Shown here in pieces: positions 15,888-24,055 of a stretch of DNA of 34,271 nt. Both the position numbers and the translations under genes were made by a program. Below the pieces are notes generated by a model. It did not search any database, was not told where the DNA came from, and saw nothing but the letters and a program-made list of their open reading frames with translations. Each line of letters opens with the position of its first letter. Position 1 is the first letter of the stretch. The stretch comes from RFTU01 sp032122355 (GTDB lineage Bacteria; Pseudomonadota; Gammaproteobacteria; Burkholderiales; Burkholderiaceae_C): NCBI GenBank assembly GCA_032122355.1, contig JAUMCS010000024.1, positions 1 to 34,271 of the forward strand, written 5' to 3'.

Positions 15888-16802
15888 TTACCATTTCTGG
15901 GTGGAAATTTCGTCATATATGGATCGGTAAATATCCAGACGATTTTGGGATATTTTTCCATCTTGGTATGCCTGATTCACGCTGCAATGAGGCTCATGTC
16001 TGTGCGTGCAGTTGTAGAAACGGCAGCCGCCTAAGAACGACCTTATGTCCAGCATCAGGCCCGCGAGTTCGGCGGGTTGTATTTGTTGGAGTCCGAATTC
16101 CTGAAATCCAGGTGAATCAACCAAACCACTTTGACGTTGACTATCTAACCAGTAAAGGGTTGTGCTGGTTGTTGTGTGACGTCCTGACTGGAGTGCATGG
16201 GATACTTCAGCCACAGATGCATGTGCATGCGGTACCATTAAATTCAGCAAGGAGCTTTTTCCGCTGCCACTAGGGCCTATCACCAGGCTAATTTTGTTGT
16301 TCAAAATGGGCTGGATACGTTCTCTTGCTCGCGAGCTGTCAGTTTTAATAGAGATTTCCGTGATGGGTATGCCCATCTGATAGTACGGTGTAAGTTGTGC
16401 TTTGGTTTCTGTGTAGCCAGGTAGATCAATTTTGTTAAAAAATATTTGAGAGGGAATATGCGCTTGCTCGCAGGCGATGAGTGCTCTGGATAATTGCGAT
16501 TCATTCAAGGCAGGAAAGCATGAGACTAGAAATATTACTTGATCAACATTGGATGCGAAATATTTAGTCCGCATCTGGTCTTGGCGTAAGAGTAAATTAG
16601 TCCGGGGTAATATTGTATTAATAACCGCTTCCGCTGAGTGACTATCTTCTGTATTCGTATATTCTATAAAGTCACCAACCACGCAGTTGCTTTTTTTACC
16701 GCGAGGGTAAGCAAGAAAACGATCACCATGGATATTTTCAATGAGAAAGTTTCGTCCATATCCAGCAACTACACGAGCGTTCAAGTGTATATTATTAGTC
16801 AA
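15888..16802 (-). CDS. rsgA: Ribosome small-subunit-dependent GTPase RsgA (TTG start)
   Basis: RsgA is a circularly permuted GTPase that checks late maturation of the 30S subunit. The 304 residues show an N-terminal OB-fold, then the permuted motif order G4 NKID (123-126), G1 GPSGSGKSS (176-184), G3 DSPG (229-232), and a zinc knuckle C260, C265, H267, C273 (C-x4-C-x-H-x5-C). The only usable start is TTG at 16800-16802: no in-frame ATG lies between it and an upstream TGA. A run of seven C on the coding strand (16803-16809) occupies the ribosome-binding position. Losing one C would join the frame to an ATG inside the end of the M48 gene. The N-terminal half is AT-rich like its upstream neighbour. 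Confidence 0.95.
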   Translation of the reverse strand: MTNNIHLNARVVAGYGRNFLIENIHGDRFLAYPRGKKSNCVVGDFIEYTNTEDSHSAEAVINTILPRTNLLLRQDQMRTKYFASNVDQVIFLVSCFPALNESQLSRALIACEQAHIPSQIFFNKIDLPGYTETKAQLTPYYQMGIPITEISIKTDSSRARERIQPILNNKISLVIGPSGSGKSSLLNLMVPHAHASVAEVSHALQSGRHTTTSTTLYWLDSQRQSGLVDSPGFQEFGLQQIQPAELAGLMLDIRSFLGGCRFYNCTHRHEPHCSVNQAYQDGKISQNRLDIYRSIYDEISTQKW

Positions 16803-16816
16803 GGGGGGGTACCAGT

Positions 16817-18109
16817 CTATAAAATAATATCATTGGATTGAAGGTTCAGAGCCAATTTTCTTTCTTCAATGGATGGGGTCTGCCTAAATAATTTAGAGTA
16901 GGATGCCAAACTTGGTAAATATTGTGTTTTATCAGTGCTTAATTTTTTACTGGTCTCGAAAATTAGTCTGGGGTCGCAGTATTGCGCGACATAACTATCG
17001 ATTTTAAAAACCTGCATCCGTATAAAGTAATTTTTGATGCATTCAATAAATGGGATGAAAATAAGTAGAATCAAGAAAAAGGCGCATATATATAATCCTG
17101 TTTTTGGGGTGTCTGTTATTATATGAAAATTGAGCATTTGATAGATGTATGGTTTATTAATGATTTCAGTGCCTAGGAAGAAAAAGATGATCCAAATCAG
17201 TGAGCTAGTTATTAATGACAGTAGTCGATGTTTGTATTGGACTTGTGCGAGTTCGGCAGCAACAAGGCAAACGATTTCGTCTGGATTTAGTTTATCGATT
17301 ATGTAATTTGAAATTAGAACGATTTTTGATTTTTCCCCACCAGTAATGCGAATTGGGTTTTCGGGCTTAATTTCTTGTGATGCTTCAGTTATATATACTT
17401 TTATCAGAGTTGATCCAACTTTATTGAATAATTCGGCTATGCGAACGCTAAGTTCGGGTTCGGGTAAATACTTTTTGTTGATTAGCGGTTTGATAAATTC
17501 AGGTATAAGCCATTCTGTAATTAATTTAAATCCAATAATACTGGATAATATCCAAATCCAAAAGTTGCTGATTTGATATGAGATTAGGAATATAGGCGTT
17601 AGAATTAGCTGAATAACAATCGAGGATGCTGTTATTTTAATGAAATAGTTTTTTATAATTCCTGTATTTGGGGCTTGGGTTTCTTCAACCTTTGCTAATG
17701 GAAATTGTACTATGTGTGTGAATGATATGAAAATTAAAATAAATAAATTGATGATGGTGGTTTCGTACAGAGCAGAGCCTAAGCTTGATTGGATGCGAGT
17801 ATAAATATATTGATGGGATAATTCATTAATCAAGTTTACCCAACCAAAATATGTCATGAAGGTAATTAGGGTCAGAGCTATAAAAATTTGAATTATTTTT
17901 AAAGCAAGGCGGCGAATTTCATTTGTATAAATTAAAAATTCTTCTTCATCAGGAGCATCTTGATTGAATTTGGAAAGAAATTGACTCAATCCGGCATCTA
18001 TGGTTTTGATCTGGCCATAAAAAATGACCGCCTTGCATAAGTGGGCGAGAATGCCCAATACCATGAGTGCAAACAAGATGATACTGATGTTATCTATAAT
18101 GATGTTCAT
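16817..18109 (-). CDS. M48/Ste24-type integral membrane peptidase homologue with all zinc ligands lost
   Basis: The 430-residue protein has about seven membrane segments (near 8-31, 69-90, 117-137, 158-178, 183-201, 298-316, 339-357) and the overall layout of Ste24-like M48 metallopeptidases. Family landmarks remain: PIRITGGEKSKIVLISNYII resembles the segment before the active site and DKLNPDEIVCLVAAEL the active-site helix. But where HExxH is expected the sequence is AELAQ (285-289), so both histidines are gone. The third-ligand helix reads RMQVFKIDSYVAQY, with V367 where the glutamate should be; D371 remains. The conserved histidine before the C-terminal ER motif is also absent (RQTPSIEER). 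The gene is strongly AT-rich (15 and 19 G/C in two 60-base blocks from 17521), has no visible ribosome binding site, and lies in the usual orn / M48 / rsgA position. Intact frame, probably catalytically dead. Confidence 0.8.
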   Translation of the reverse strand: MNIIIDNISIILFALMVLGILAHLCKAVIFYGQIKTIDAGLSQFLSKFNQDAPDEEEFLIYTNEIRRLALKIIQIFIALTLITFMTYFGWVNLINELSHQYIYTRIQSSLGSALYETTIINLFILIFISFTHIVQFPLAKVEETQAPNTGIIKNYFIKITASSIVIQLILTPIFLISYQISNFWIWILSSIIGFKLITEWLIPEFIKPLINKKYLPEPELSVRIAELFNKVGSTLIKVYITEASQEIKPENPIRITGGEKSKIVLISNYIIDKLNPDEIVCLVAAELAQVQYKHRLLSLITSSLIWIIFFFLGTEIINKPYIYQMLNFHIITDTPKTGLYICAFFLILLIFIPFIECIKNYFIRMQVFKIDSYVAQYCDPRLIFETSKKLSTDKTQYLPSLASYSKLFRQTPSIEERKLALNLQSNDIIL

Positions 18110-18114
18110 TTTAA

Positions 18115-18143
18115 TTGGTGACGGTTTTTAAAGGTTTTATCTT
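18115..18143 (+). promoter_or_regulatory. Possible promoter for orn
   Basis: TTGGTG (18115-18120) and TATCTT (18138-18143) are 17 bases apart in the AT-rich 66-base divergent gap between the M48 homologue and orn. The match is partial (3 and 4 of 6), so this is only a candidate. Confidence 0.3.
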
Positions 18144-18175
18144 TTAAAATAAAAATTTTTTACGAGAGAACCTTG

Positions 18176-18745
18176 ATGATTGAAAATCTAACGCTTGAAT
18201 CTCGTGATGATAATCTAATTTGGGTTGATTTGGAAATGACTGGATTGAATCCTAGTCAGGATCGAATTCTGGAAATTGCCGTGGTAGTAACAGATGCACA
18301 CCTTGAATTTTTTGTTCAAGGGCCGGTGTTTGCTGTGCTTCAACCTGCTAGTGTACTTGACAAGATGGATGCCTGGAACAAGGGTACGCACGGACGTAGT
18401 GGGCTAATTCATCGGGTACTGGAATCGGATGTGTCAGAGGAGGATGCAGAGAAGTTTGTGCTGGACTGGATAAAGAAATATGTACCTAAAGGGAAAAGCC
18501 CTATGTGTGGTAACTCCATTTGTCAGGACCGGCGGTTTTTAGCTAACTACATGCCTCGATTGGAGTCTTACTTTCATTACCGTAATTTGGATGTCAGCAC
18601 TCTTAAAGAGCTCGCCCGACGGTGGAAGCCAGCAATTTTGGCAGGATTTAAAAAGGCTCAAGCTCACACAGCGCTGGCTGACATACTAGAATCGATTGAA
18701 GAGTTGCGCTACTACCGCGAACATTTTTTGACTATCGACATTTAA
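18176..18745 (+). CDS. orn: Oligoribonuclease
   Basis: Orn is a 3'-5' exoribonuclease that degrades 2-5-nucleotide RNAs, including linear cyclic-di-GMP breakdown products. From the ATG at 18176 it has 189 residues with the DEDD motifs: WVDLEMTGL (first Asp and Glu), CGNSICQDRRFLANYMPRLE, HYRNLDVSTLKELARRW, and HTALADILESIEELRYYR at the end. An in-frame TTG just before the ATG is less likely as start. GAGAG about 8 bases upstream may serve as ribosome binding site. Transcription ends at the bidirectional hairpin at 18763-18788. It is divergent from the M48 homologue. Confidence 0.97.
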   Translation: MIENLTLESRDDNLIWVDLEMTGLNPSQDRILEIAVVVTDAHLEFFVQGPVFAVLQPASVLDKMDAWNKGTHGRSGLIHRVLESDVSEEDAEKFVLDWIKKYVPKGKSPMCGNSICQDRRFLANYMPRLESYFHYRNLDVSTLKELARRWKPAILAGFKKAQAHTALADILESIEELRYYREHFLTIDI

Positions 18746-18762
18746 ATACGACTTCGGGTGAA

Positions 18763-18788
18763 AAAAAACCGGCGTAGGCCGGTTTTTT
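18763..18788. terminator. Bidirectional intrinsic terminator between orn and the SWIB gene
   Basis: This is a perfect hairpin, CCGGC (18769-18773) with GCCGG (18778-18782) and a GTAG loop, with an A tract on the left and a T6 tract on the right that also pair. Reading either way gives a GC stem followed by at least six T, so it can end both orn and the convergent SWIB gene. Confidence 0.9.
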
Positions 18789-18802
18789 GATTACTGTTGC
18801 AA

Positions 18803-19102
18803 TTACTTGAGATGAGCACTGATGAGCTTGGTCATTTCAAACATTGACACTTGTGGTTTGTTGAAAATCACTTTCAGTTTGTCATCAGCATTGATCATGC
18901 GCTTGTTCGCAGCATCCTGCAGATTGTTAGCCTTGATATAGTCCCAAACTTTTTTGGTGACTTCGGTACGGGGATAGGGGCCCTTGCCAATGACTGCTGC
19001 AAGCGCATCAGAAATGTTGAGGGCCTTCATGAAAGCAGCATTGGGGCTACGTTTAGCAGCCGGTGTGGATGCGGTAGCGGTTGTTTTTTTTGCAGTTGCC
19101 AT
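18803..19102 (-). CDS. SWIB/MDM2-domain protein
   Basis: The 99-residue protein has a basic, alanine/threonine-rich tail (MATAKKTTATASTPAAKR) like histone-H1-type tails, then a SWIB domain (about 25-98: LAAVIGKGPYPRTEVTKKVW, DYIKANNLQD, ADDKLKVIF, MFEMTKLISAHLK). SWIB domains are known from eukaryotic chromatin remodellers; short bacterial versions occur in Burkholderiales and Chlamydia, where a link to DNA compaction or topology is suspected but not settled. A GGAG ribosome binding site lies 8 bases before the ATG. The 200 bases upstream, up to nagZ, hold no gene and probably its promoter, though no clear pair of hexamers is seen. It ends in the shared terminator with orn. Confidence 0.92.
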   Translation of the reverse strand: MATAKKTTATASTPAAKRSPNAAFMKALNISDALAAVIGKGPYPRTEVTKKVWDYIKANNLQDAANKRMINADDKLKVIFNKPQVSMFEMTKLISAHLK

Positions 19103-19302
19103 TATGTTTTCTCCAGAAAAAAATGAATGTTTTGAGTTTGGAAATTGCGAATCGACGCTTATCGATATTCGTTTTGTTGTTGGTAAGAGTATGGTAATGC
19201 TTTAAATCTTTATTTTTGAGATGATGTTGCTGTAATTTTCAAGAAACGAGTTTTTTGTTACAAATCTGGGGTGAATTGGGGTTTAGGGTGCACTGAAACT
19301 GA

Positions 19303-20397
19303 TCATTCAGTTACCAAAATATGCTTGGCTTGCTGGTAAGCGGTGCTTGCCAATAAGTCATTCCAGCGGGGTCTGTTGTTTGTGGGAATTAAATGGAGCC
19401 GTCTTGATTCGCTTTGTGGGTCGGCTATCCAAGCATTTTGTTGTACACCAACATACAATTCATCCAGCAAATCATCCACTGCTTGCCCATCACCCAAACT
19501 TTGATTGCATAGCAATACCATGTCGCAGCCTGCTTTCAATGCCAGTATGGCCGCCTGGGTATATGTTAATTGCCCCTCATGCGAGGGCAAGTGTCTAGCA
19601 CCTTCCATGCTCAGATCATCACTGAATATAGCGCCTTGAAATTGCAGTTTTTGCCGAAGAATGTTTTGCAGCCATTTCGCTGAAAATCCCGCAGGGTATT
19701 TGTCAACTTCAGGATAAATCACATGAGCAGGCATGATACTCGCTAAGGTGGTGTTGAGCCATTCGTAGGGTTTGCAATCCGCTTGTATGATACTTGACAA
19801 GGTACGATGATCGATGGGTACATCGGTGTGGCTGTCGGCCTGTACGTAACCATGTCCTGGGAAATGCTTGCCACAATTTTTTAGGCCAGCTTGCATGAGA
19901 CCCTGCATTAGTGCTTGCGCTAATAGCGTGACCACGCGTGGGTCCGAATGGAAGGCTCGGTCACCAATCACTGTACTTTCACCATAATCTAAATCGAGTA
20001 TGGGTGTAAAGCTGAGATCCACTCCGCAACTATGTAATTCTGCTCCCAAAATATAACCCGCGGCCACGGCATAGCGTATGGCTTGCATAGCACCAGATCC
20101 GGGTTGATGATGTGTGTCTCGTATCCAACGGTCACCTATGCTTCGCATAGAAGGTAAGTGGGTGAAACCATCGGTTTTGAAGCGCTGTACACGTCCCCCT
20201 TCGTGATCGACGCATACCAGCAAATCAGGTCGAACCGATTTGATTTCTGCGGTTAAATCGCAGAGTTGCTGGCGGTCAACCCAATTGCGGCCAAACAAAA
20301 TTAAACCACCTGTTAAGGGATGGCGCAAACGGCGACGATCGACGGCAGTGAGTTGGGTGCCGGCTATATCAATAATGACGGGGCTATGTTTCATCAT
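19303..20397 (-). CDS. nagZ: Beta-N-acetylhexosaminidase NagZ
   Basis: This cytoplasmic family 3 glycoside hydrolase removes N-acetylglucosamine from muropeptides during cell-wall recycling. The 364 residues show VDHEGGRVQRF (63-73), the family motif KHFPGHGYVQADSHTDVP (177-194) with the acid/base histidine loop, and FSDDLSMEGA (258-267) holding the nucleophile aspartate (D260 or D261). The protein begins MMK, and either ATG may be used; no strong ribosome binding site is seen. It lies 27 bases after acpS and is the usual last gene of this cluster in Burkholderiales. Confidence 0.95.
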   Translation of the reverse strand: MMKHSPVIIDIAGTQLTAVDRRRLRHPLTGGLILFGRNWVDRQQLCDLTAEIKSVRPDLLVCVDHEGGRVQRFKTDGFTHLPSMRSIGDRWIRDTHHQPGSGAMQAIRYAVAAGYILGAELHSCGVDLSFTPILDLDYGESTVIGDRAFHSDPRVVTLLAQALMQGLMQAGLKNCGKHFPGHGYVQADSHTDVPIDHRTLSSIIQADCKPYEWLNTTLASIMPAHVIYPEVDKYPAGFSAKWLQNILRQKLQFQGAIFSDDLSMEGARHLPSHEGQLTYTQAAILALKAGCDMVLLCNQSLGDGQAVDDLLDELYVGVQQNAWIADPQSESRRLHLIPTNNRPRWNDLLASTAYQQAKHILVTE

Positions 20398-20424
20398 AAC
20401 GAAAGCATCAATAAAAAATCTATG

Positions 20425-20835
20425 TTAATCGGATTGTGGTGTGGATTGGCACTCAATCACCACAAAAGCCAGTGCATAGTTGTGTTCATCGGTTAAGCTG
20501 ATGTGTGCCCGCAGCTGCCTCTGATCAAACCAAGCTTCAAGTTTGTCGTGCAATACCAAGATGGGTTTACCGTTACCATCGGGAAGAATTTCACAAGCTT
20601 GCCAGGACATGGGGGGCCTAAATCCTTGCCCCATGGCTTTGGATAATGCCTCTTTAGCGGCAAATCGTGATGCAAGAAACTGTACTGCACGTGTACGCGC
20701 TTGATGTTGACGTGTTTCAAACTCAGAAAATTCGTTGGGCCTTAGAATTTTGTGAGCGAGTTGCAGCCCGCGCCGATCAAAGAAAGCACTCATTCTGCGT
20801 ATGTCGCATAAATCGGTTCCCACGCCATATATCAA
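20425..20835 (-). CDS. acpS: Holo-[acyl-carrier-protein] synthase (TTG start)
   Basis: AcpS attaches 4'-phosphopantetheine from coenzyme A to the serine of AcpP, whose gene is also in this window. The 136 residues contain GVGTDLCDIRRM with the metal ligand D8, and SRFAAKEALSKAMGQG with E62. The start is TTG at 20833-20835, in a TTGA overlap with the pdxJ stop; no in-frame ATG is available before the essential GTD motif, so the TTG is well supported and translation is probably coupled to pdxJ. It is slightly longer than the E. coli enzyme (126). Confidence 0.93.
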   Translation of the reverse strand: MIYGVGTDLCDIRRMSAFFDRRGLQLAHKILRPNEFSEFETRQHQARTRAVQFLASRFAAKEALSKAMGQGFRPPMSWQACEILPDGNGKPILVLHDKLEAWFDQRQLRAHISLTDEHNYALAFVVIECQSTPQSD

Positions 20836-21626
20836 TTTACAACTCCGGCCATTTGAATTGCTCGTAAGTAGGCTTTCACGGTTGCACTTAAACCATGCTC
20901 CAAGGCATCGGCCACTAAGGCATGACCAATCGATACTTCACTTATTCCTGGAACCGCGCCAAGAAATTCTGTTAGATTGGACAGATTTAAATCATGTCCT
21001 GCATTAACTTCTAAGCCGCAAGCTAGCGCTGATTGAGCTGCTGCAGCATAGCGCCGAAGTTCATTTTGGGCCTGGCCATTTGCATGGGCTTGTGCATACG
21101 ATTCCGTATACAATTCCACGCGATCTGCACCTGCTTGGCGCACATAGGGCATCAAGTTAGGGTCTGCATCCATGAATAAACTTACCCTTAAGCCTAGATT
21201 TTTTGCTTGCTGAATATAGGGTTTCAGTTGGTCGATATCATCCGGTAGTTGCCAGCCATGGTCGCTGGTGAGTTGATCAACTGAGTCAGGTACAAAGGTG
21301 ACTTGATGCGGGCGCGCCTGATGGGCCAATTCCATCAAGTTGTGCATGGGGTTGCCTTCGATATTGAATTCAGCCTGTGGCCATTCTTGTAGCAAATGGC
21401 AGAGATCCCAGACATCCTGCGGTCGGATGTGGCGTTGATCGGGGCGAGGGTGGACGGTAATACCCTGCGCACCTGCTTGCAGGCAGGTCAAGGCCGCCTT
21501 ACACACATTGGGAATGTCATGATGGCGGCTGTTACGAAGCCAGGCAATCTTGTTGAGATTAACGGATAAGGCGGTATGGTTAGAGCGATGCGAATTTTCT
21601 GTCAGTAGTGCCATCAAAGGATTCAT
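20832..21626 (-). CDS. pdxJ: Pyridoxine 5'-phosphate synthase
   Basis: PdxJ condenses 3-amino-2-oxopropyl phosphate with deoxyxylulose 5-phosphate to form pyridoxine phosphate, feeding the cofactor used by enzymes such as TyrB. The 264 residues fold as a TIM barrel; visible family blocks are LSVNLNKIAWLRNSR, ITVHPRPDQRHI, FNIEGNP, VNAGHDLNLSNL and SIGHALVADAL. There are about 20 extra residues before the first strand. The ATG overlaps the recO stop as ATGA; M5 is another possible start. It is followed by acpS, the same pairing as in enteric bacteria. Confidence 0.95.
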   Translation of the reverse strand: MNPLMALLTENSHRSNHTALSVNLNKIAWLRNSRHHDIPNVCKAALTCLQAGAQGITVHPRPDQRHIRPQDVWDLCHLLQEWPQAEFNIEGNPMHNLMELAHQARPHQVTFVPDSVDQLTSDHGWQLPDDIDQLKPYIQQAKNLGLRVSLFMDADPNLMPYVRQAGADRVELYTESYAQAHANGQAQNELRRYAAAAQSALACGLEVNAGHDLNLSNLTEFLGAVPGISEVSIGHALVADALEHGLSATVKAYLRAIQMAGVVN

Positions 21627-22450
21627 AGCAAAGTACGGCTGGTTTCGTGAAAGTGAAGAACATCAGTATAAACATCACGTGAATGTAATGAGCAAGGTCC
21701 TAGATGAGTTTGAATCCAGATTCGCGTGATGCTTTTGATGAACTGTAAGTAGGGCAGACAGGTCAACTGGAGCGCTTCCCTAGAACCTTGTTGTAAGGCA
21801 TCTTCCAGTGCTAACCAAAAATAACCAGGTAGCTGCGTATCCGATCGCTCACAATATTTAGACCGGTTAGGCTCTTCAGTTGTCAGGCCAAGTTCAGGGT
21901 TCAAAGCATAAAACTTGTCCTTCAATATGGGTTGATTCGATAAGGTTTCCAGCGATAAATCGGGAAGATGACCCATTTCACGCAGTAAGCGAAATTCAAA
22001 AGATCTAAGCCATGATTGAAATTCGGATTCAGTAGAGGCTTGAGTCAGTTCATGTAACGTAGAGGCATAGGTCTCGAAAAGACGCTCGTGGGGCTCCTCA
22101 TGAGGTAAAAATTTAAGCAAAAGCTCATTTAAATAAAAACCACTGAATAGCCTTTCACCCATCAAAATATGAGAGCTACCCATCCATTCGGCCTGTCGCA
22201 GCACATGAATGTTCGTGGTGCTGGCTGATGTGGTGCCACGGTTGAGTTGCATTTGAATACGTTGGAAGGGACGCAGAACACTACGCAACTGAGAATAGGG
22301 ACGCTTGGCACCTTTGGCGGCCACAGTCAATCGCCCCAATTCACGTGTCAATACCTCTAATATAAGGCTAGTTTCGCTCCAGTTGTAGCTGTGCAATACA
22401 AAAGCTTCAAGGGGCTCGCTACCGCGCCGAGCGGACTTATTCGTAGCCAT
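21623..22450 (-). CDS. recO: DNA repair protein RecO
   Basis: RecO works with RecR to load RecA on SSB-coated single-strand gaps. From the ATG at 22448-22450 the protein has 275 residues with the N-terminal OB-fold (EAFVLHSYNWSETSLILEVL, TVAAKGAKRP) and a helical C-terminal part (FELRLLREMGHLPDL-type segment, here FRLLREMGHLPDL). A longer form starting at 22474 adds eight residues; the ATG I chose already overlaps the end of era by 14 bases. No zinc-type cysteine cluster is visible. Its stop overlaps the pdxJ start. Confidence 0.9.
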   Translation of the reverse strand: MATNKSARRGSEPLEAFVLHSYNWSETSLILEVLTRELGRLTVAAKGAKRPYSQLRSVLRPFQRIQMQLNRGTTSASTTNIHVLRQAEWMGSSHILMGERLFSGFYLNELLLKFLPHEEPHERLFETYASTLHELTQASTESEFQSWLRSFEFRLLREMGHLPDLSLETLSNQPILKDKFYALNPELGLTTEEPNRSKYCERSDTQLPGYFWLALEDALQQGSREALQLTCLPYLQFIKSITRIWIQTHLGPCSLHSRDVYTDVLHFHETSRTLL

Positions 22451-23333
22451 AAGAGCGCAAGTGCTCTTCAGCATCTGCCCAACCCGAACGCACTTTGACC
22501 CAGAGTTCTAGAAATACCTTAGCGTCAAGCAGGGGCTCAAGATCTTGACGAGCTTGGCTACCTATACGCTTAAGTCGCTCGCCTCCTTGACCAATGATCA
22601 TGCCTTTATGTGCATCACGGTCCACAACAATACTGGCACTGATACGGCGCAGGCGTCCTTCTTCTTCATACCGGTCTATCACTACCGTACAGCTGTAGGG
22701 TAGTTCATCTCCTGTCAAGCGAAATAGCTTTTCTCTGATAATTTCACTCACCAAGAAGCGTTCGCTTCGATCGGTCAACGCATCTTCATCGTAGAACCAG
22801 TCTTGCACAGGTAAGTGAGGCTCAAGTATACGTAATAGCCTTGTTGTATCGGTTTTTTTACGGGCAGATAGTGGAACAAATTCGGCAAAAGCATACTTTT
22901 CTTGCATGCTTTTGAGCCAGTTCAGTAAAGCTTCCCGATCGGAAGTTTGATCTACTTTATTTGCTATCAAGATAATGGGTTTATCTTCGGGTAGCAGGCT
23001 TAAAACTTTTTCATCATCGGGGAAAAAACGACCCGCTTCTACAACAAAGCATACCGCATCGACATCTGATAAAACGCTGCGCACGGTTCTATTCAACGTA
23101 CGATTAAGTGCATTCGCATGCCTAGTTTGAAAGCCAGGAGTATCCACAAATACAAATTGGCTACCCCCATCGTGGTCAGGCTCTTTCAAGGACCGTACAC
23201 CTGTAATGCGGTGTCGCGTGGTTTGTGCTTTGTCGGAGGTAATACTGACTTTTTGGCCTACGAGCCCATTGAGTAAGGTGCTTTTGCCCACATTAGGGCG
23301 ACCCACAATGGCAATCAGTCCACAGCGTTTCAT
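22437..23333 (-). CDS. era: GTPase Era
   Basis: Era is an essential GTPase that binds the 3' end of 16S rRNA and helps 30S assembly. The 298 residues have G1 GRPNVGKS (11-18), the effector loop with KAQTTRHRITG, G3 DTPG (64-67), G4 NKVD (125-128), and a C-terminal KH RNA-binding domain with IIGQGGERLKRIG. The ATG overlaps the rnc stop as ATGA. Era and RNase III act on the same rRNA precursor, so the tight link is meaningful. Confidence 0.97.
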   Translation of the reverse strand: MKRCGLIAIVGRPNVGKSTLLNGLVGQKVSITSDKAQTTRHRITGVRSLKEPDHDGGSQFVFVDTPGFQTRHANALNRTLNRTVRSVLSDVDAVCFVVEAGRFFPDDEKVLSLLPEDKPIILIANKVDQTSDREALLNWLKSMQEKYAFAEFVPLSARKKTDTTRLLRILEPHLPVQDWFYDEDALTDRSERFLVSEIIREKLFRLTGDELPYSCTVVIDRYEEEGRLRRISASIVVDRDAHKGMIIGQGGERLKRIGSQARQDLEPLLDAKVFLELWVKVRSGWADAEEHLRSYGYE

Positions 23334-24055
23334 GATCGTAGTGGTCCTCCGGGTTGATCATTGGCTTTGAGTAAATCAATCATGGCTTTGGCAGCCAGTT
23401 GTTCGGCTGCACGGCGAGATCGCCCAAATGCTGTCTGGCTCAGGGATAAGGTAGAGATCACGCACTCGACTTCAAAGGTTTGTGCATGTGCTTGGCCAGT
23501 AGTGCCTACGATGCGATAAATGGGTGTTGGAAGTTTTCGTGCTTGTAACCACTCTTGTAAAGCTGTTTTGGCATCTTTGGTCCAAGTGCTCAAATCGGAT
23601 TGAGTGATCCAAGTATGGAATTTCTTGCGTACGGATTCAAAAGCAGGCGTGAATCCACCGTCCAAGTATATGGCCCCAATAATAGCCTCATAGGCATCAG
23701 CCAGTATGGAGGCCCGTAATCTTCCTCCATCCCGGGCTTCTCCTTCAGACAAACGAATAAGGTCGGGCAGGGCTAGCTCTTGGGCTATGGCATGCAGGCT
23801 TTCTTCACGAACTAGGTGAGCACGGATGCGAGAGAGATCACCTTCATCATGGTTGGTGAAATGGTCATATACCAAGGTGGAGATGGCGGTTCCCAGCACA
23901 CTATCTCCCAAGAACTCAAGCCGTTCATTGTTATCAAGTCCGAAACTTCGGTGTGTAAGCGCTCGCAACAACAAATCAGGGTTCTTAAATTCGTAGCCTA
24001 AACTCGATTGAAGAGCCTGTAACGAGTTACTCAAGGGTAGGGAGTATCGCTTCAA
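23330..24055 (-). CDS. rnc: Ribonuclease III (TTG start)
   Basis: RNase III cuts double-stranded RNA, including rRNA precursors. The 241 residues have the catalytic domain with the signature NERLEFLGDS (43-52; E47 and D51) and ADAYEAIIGA (D120, E123), then a double-stranded-RNA-binding domain (about 168-235, from DAKTALQEWLQ). The start is TTG at 24053-24055 inside a TTGA overlap with the lepB stop. A later start would remove the conserved first helix (LQALQSSLGYEFKNPDLL), so the TTG is probably genuine. Confidence 0.95.
   Translation of the reverse strand: MKRYSLPLSNSLQALQSSLGYEFKNPDLLLRALTHRSFGLDNNERLEFLGDSVLGTAISTLVYDHFTNHDEGDLSRIRAHLVREESLHAIAQELALPDLIRLSEGEARDGGRLRASILADAYEAIIGAIYLDGGFTPAFESVRKKFHTWITQSDLSTWTKDAKTALQEWLQARKLPTPIYRIVGTTGQAHAQTFEVECVISTLSLSQTAFGRSRRAAEQLAAKAMIDLLKANDQPGGPLRS

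Noticed and set aside
19103..19302. Small gene or RNA in the 200-base gap between nagZ and the SWIB gene
   Set aside because: Open frames are short and without ribosome binding sites, and no stable hairpin with a T tract is seen; probably only the SWIB promoter region.
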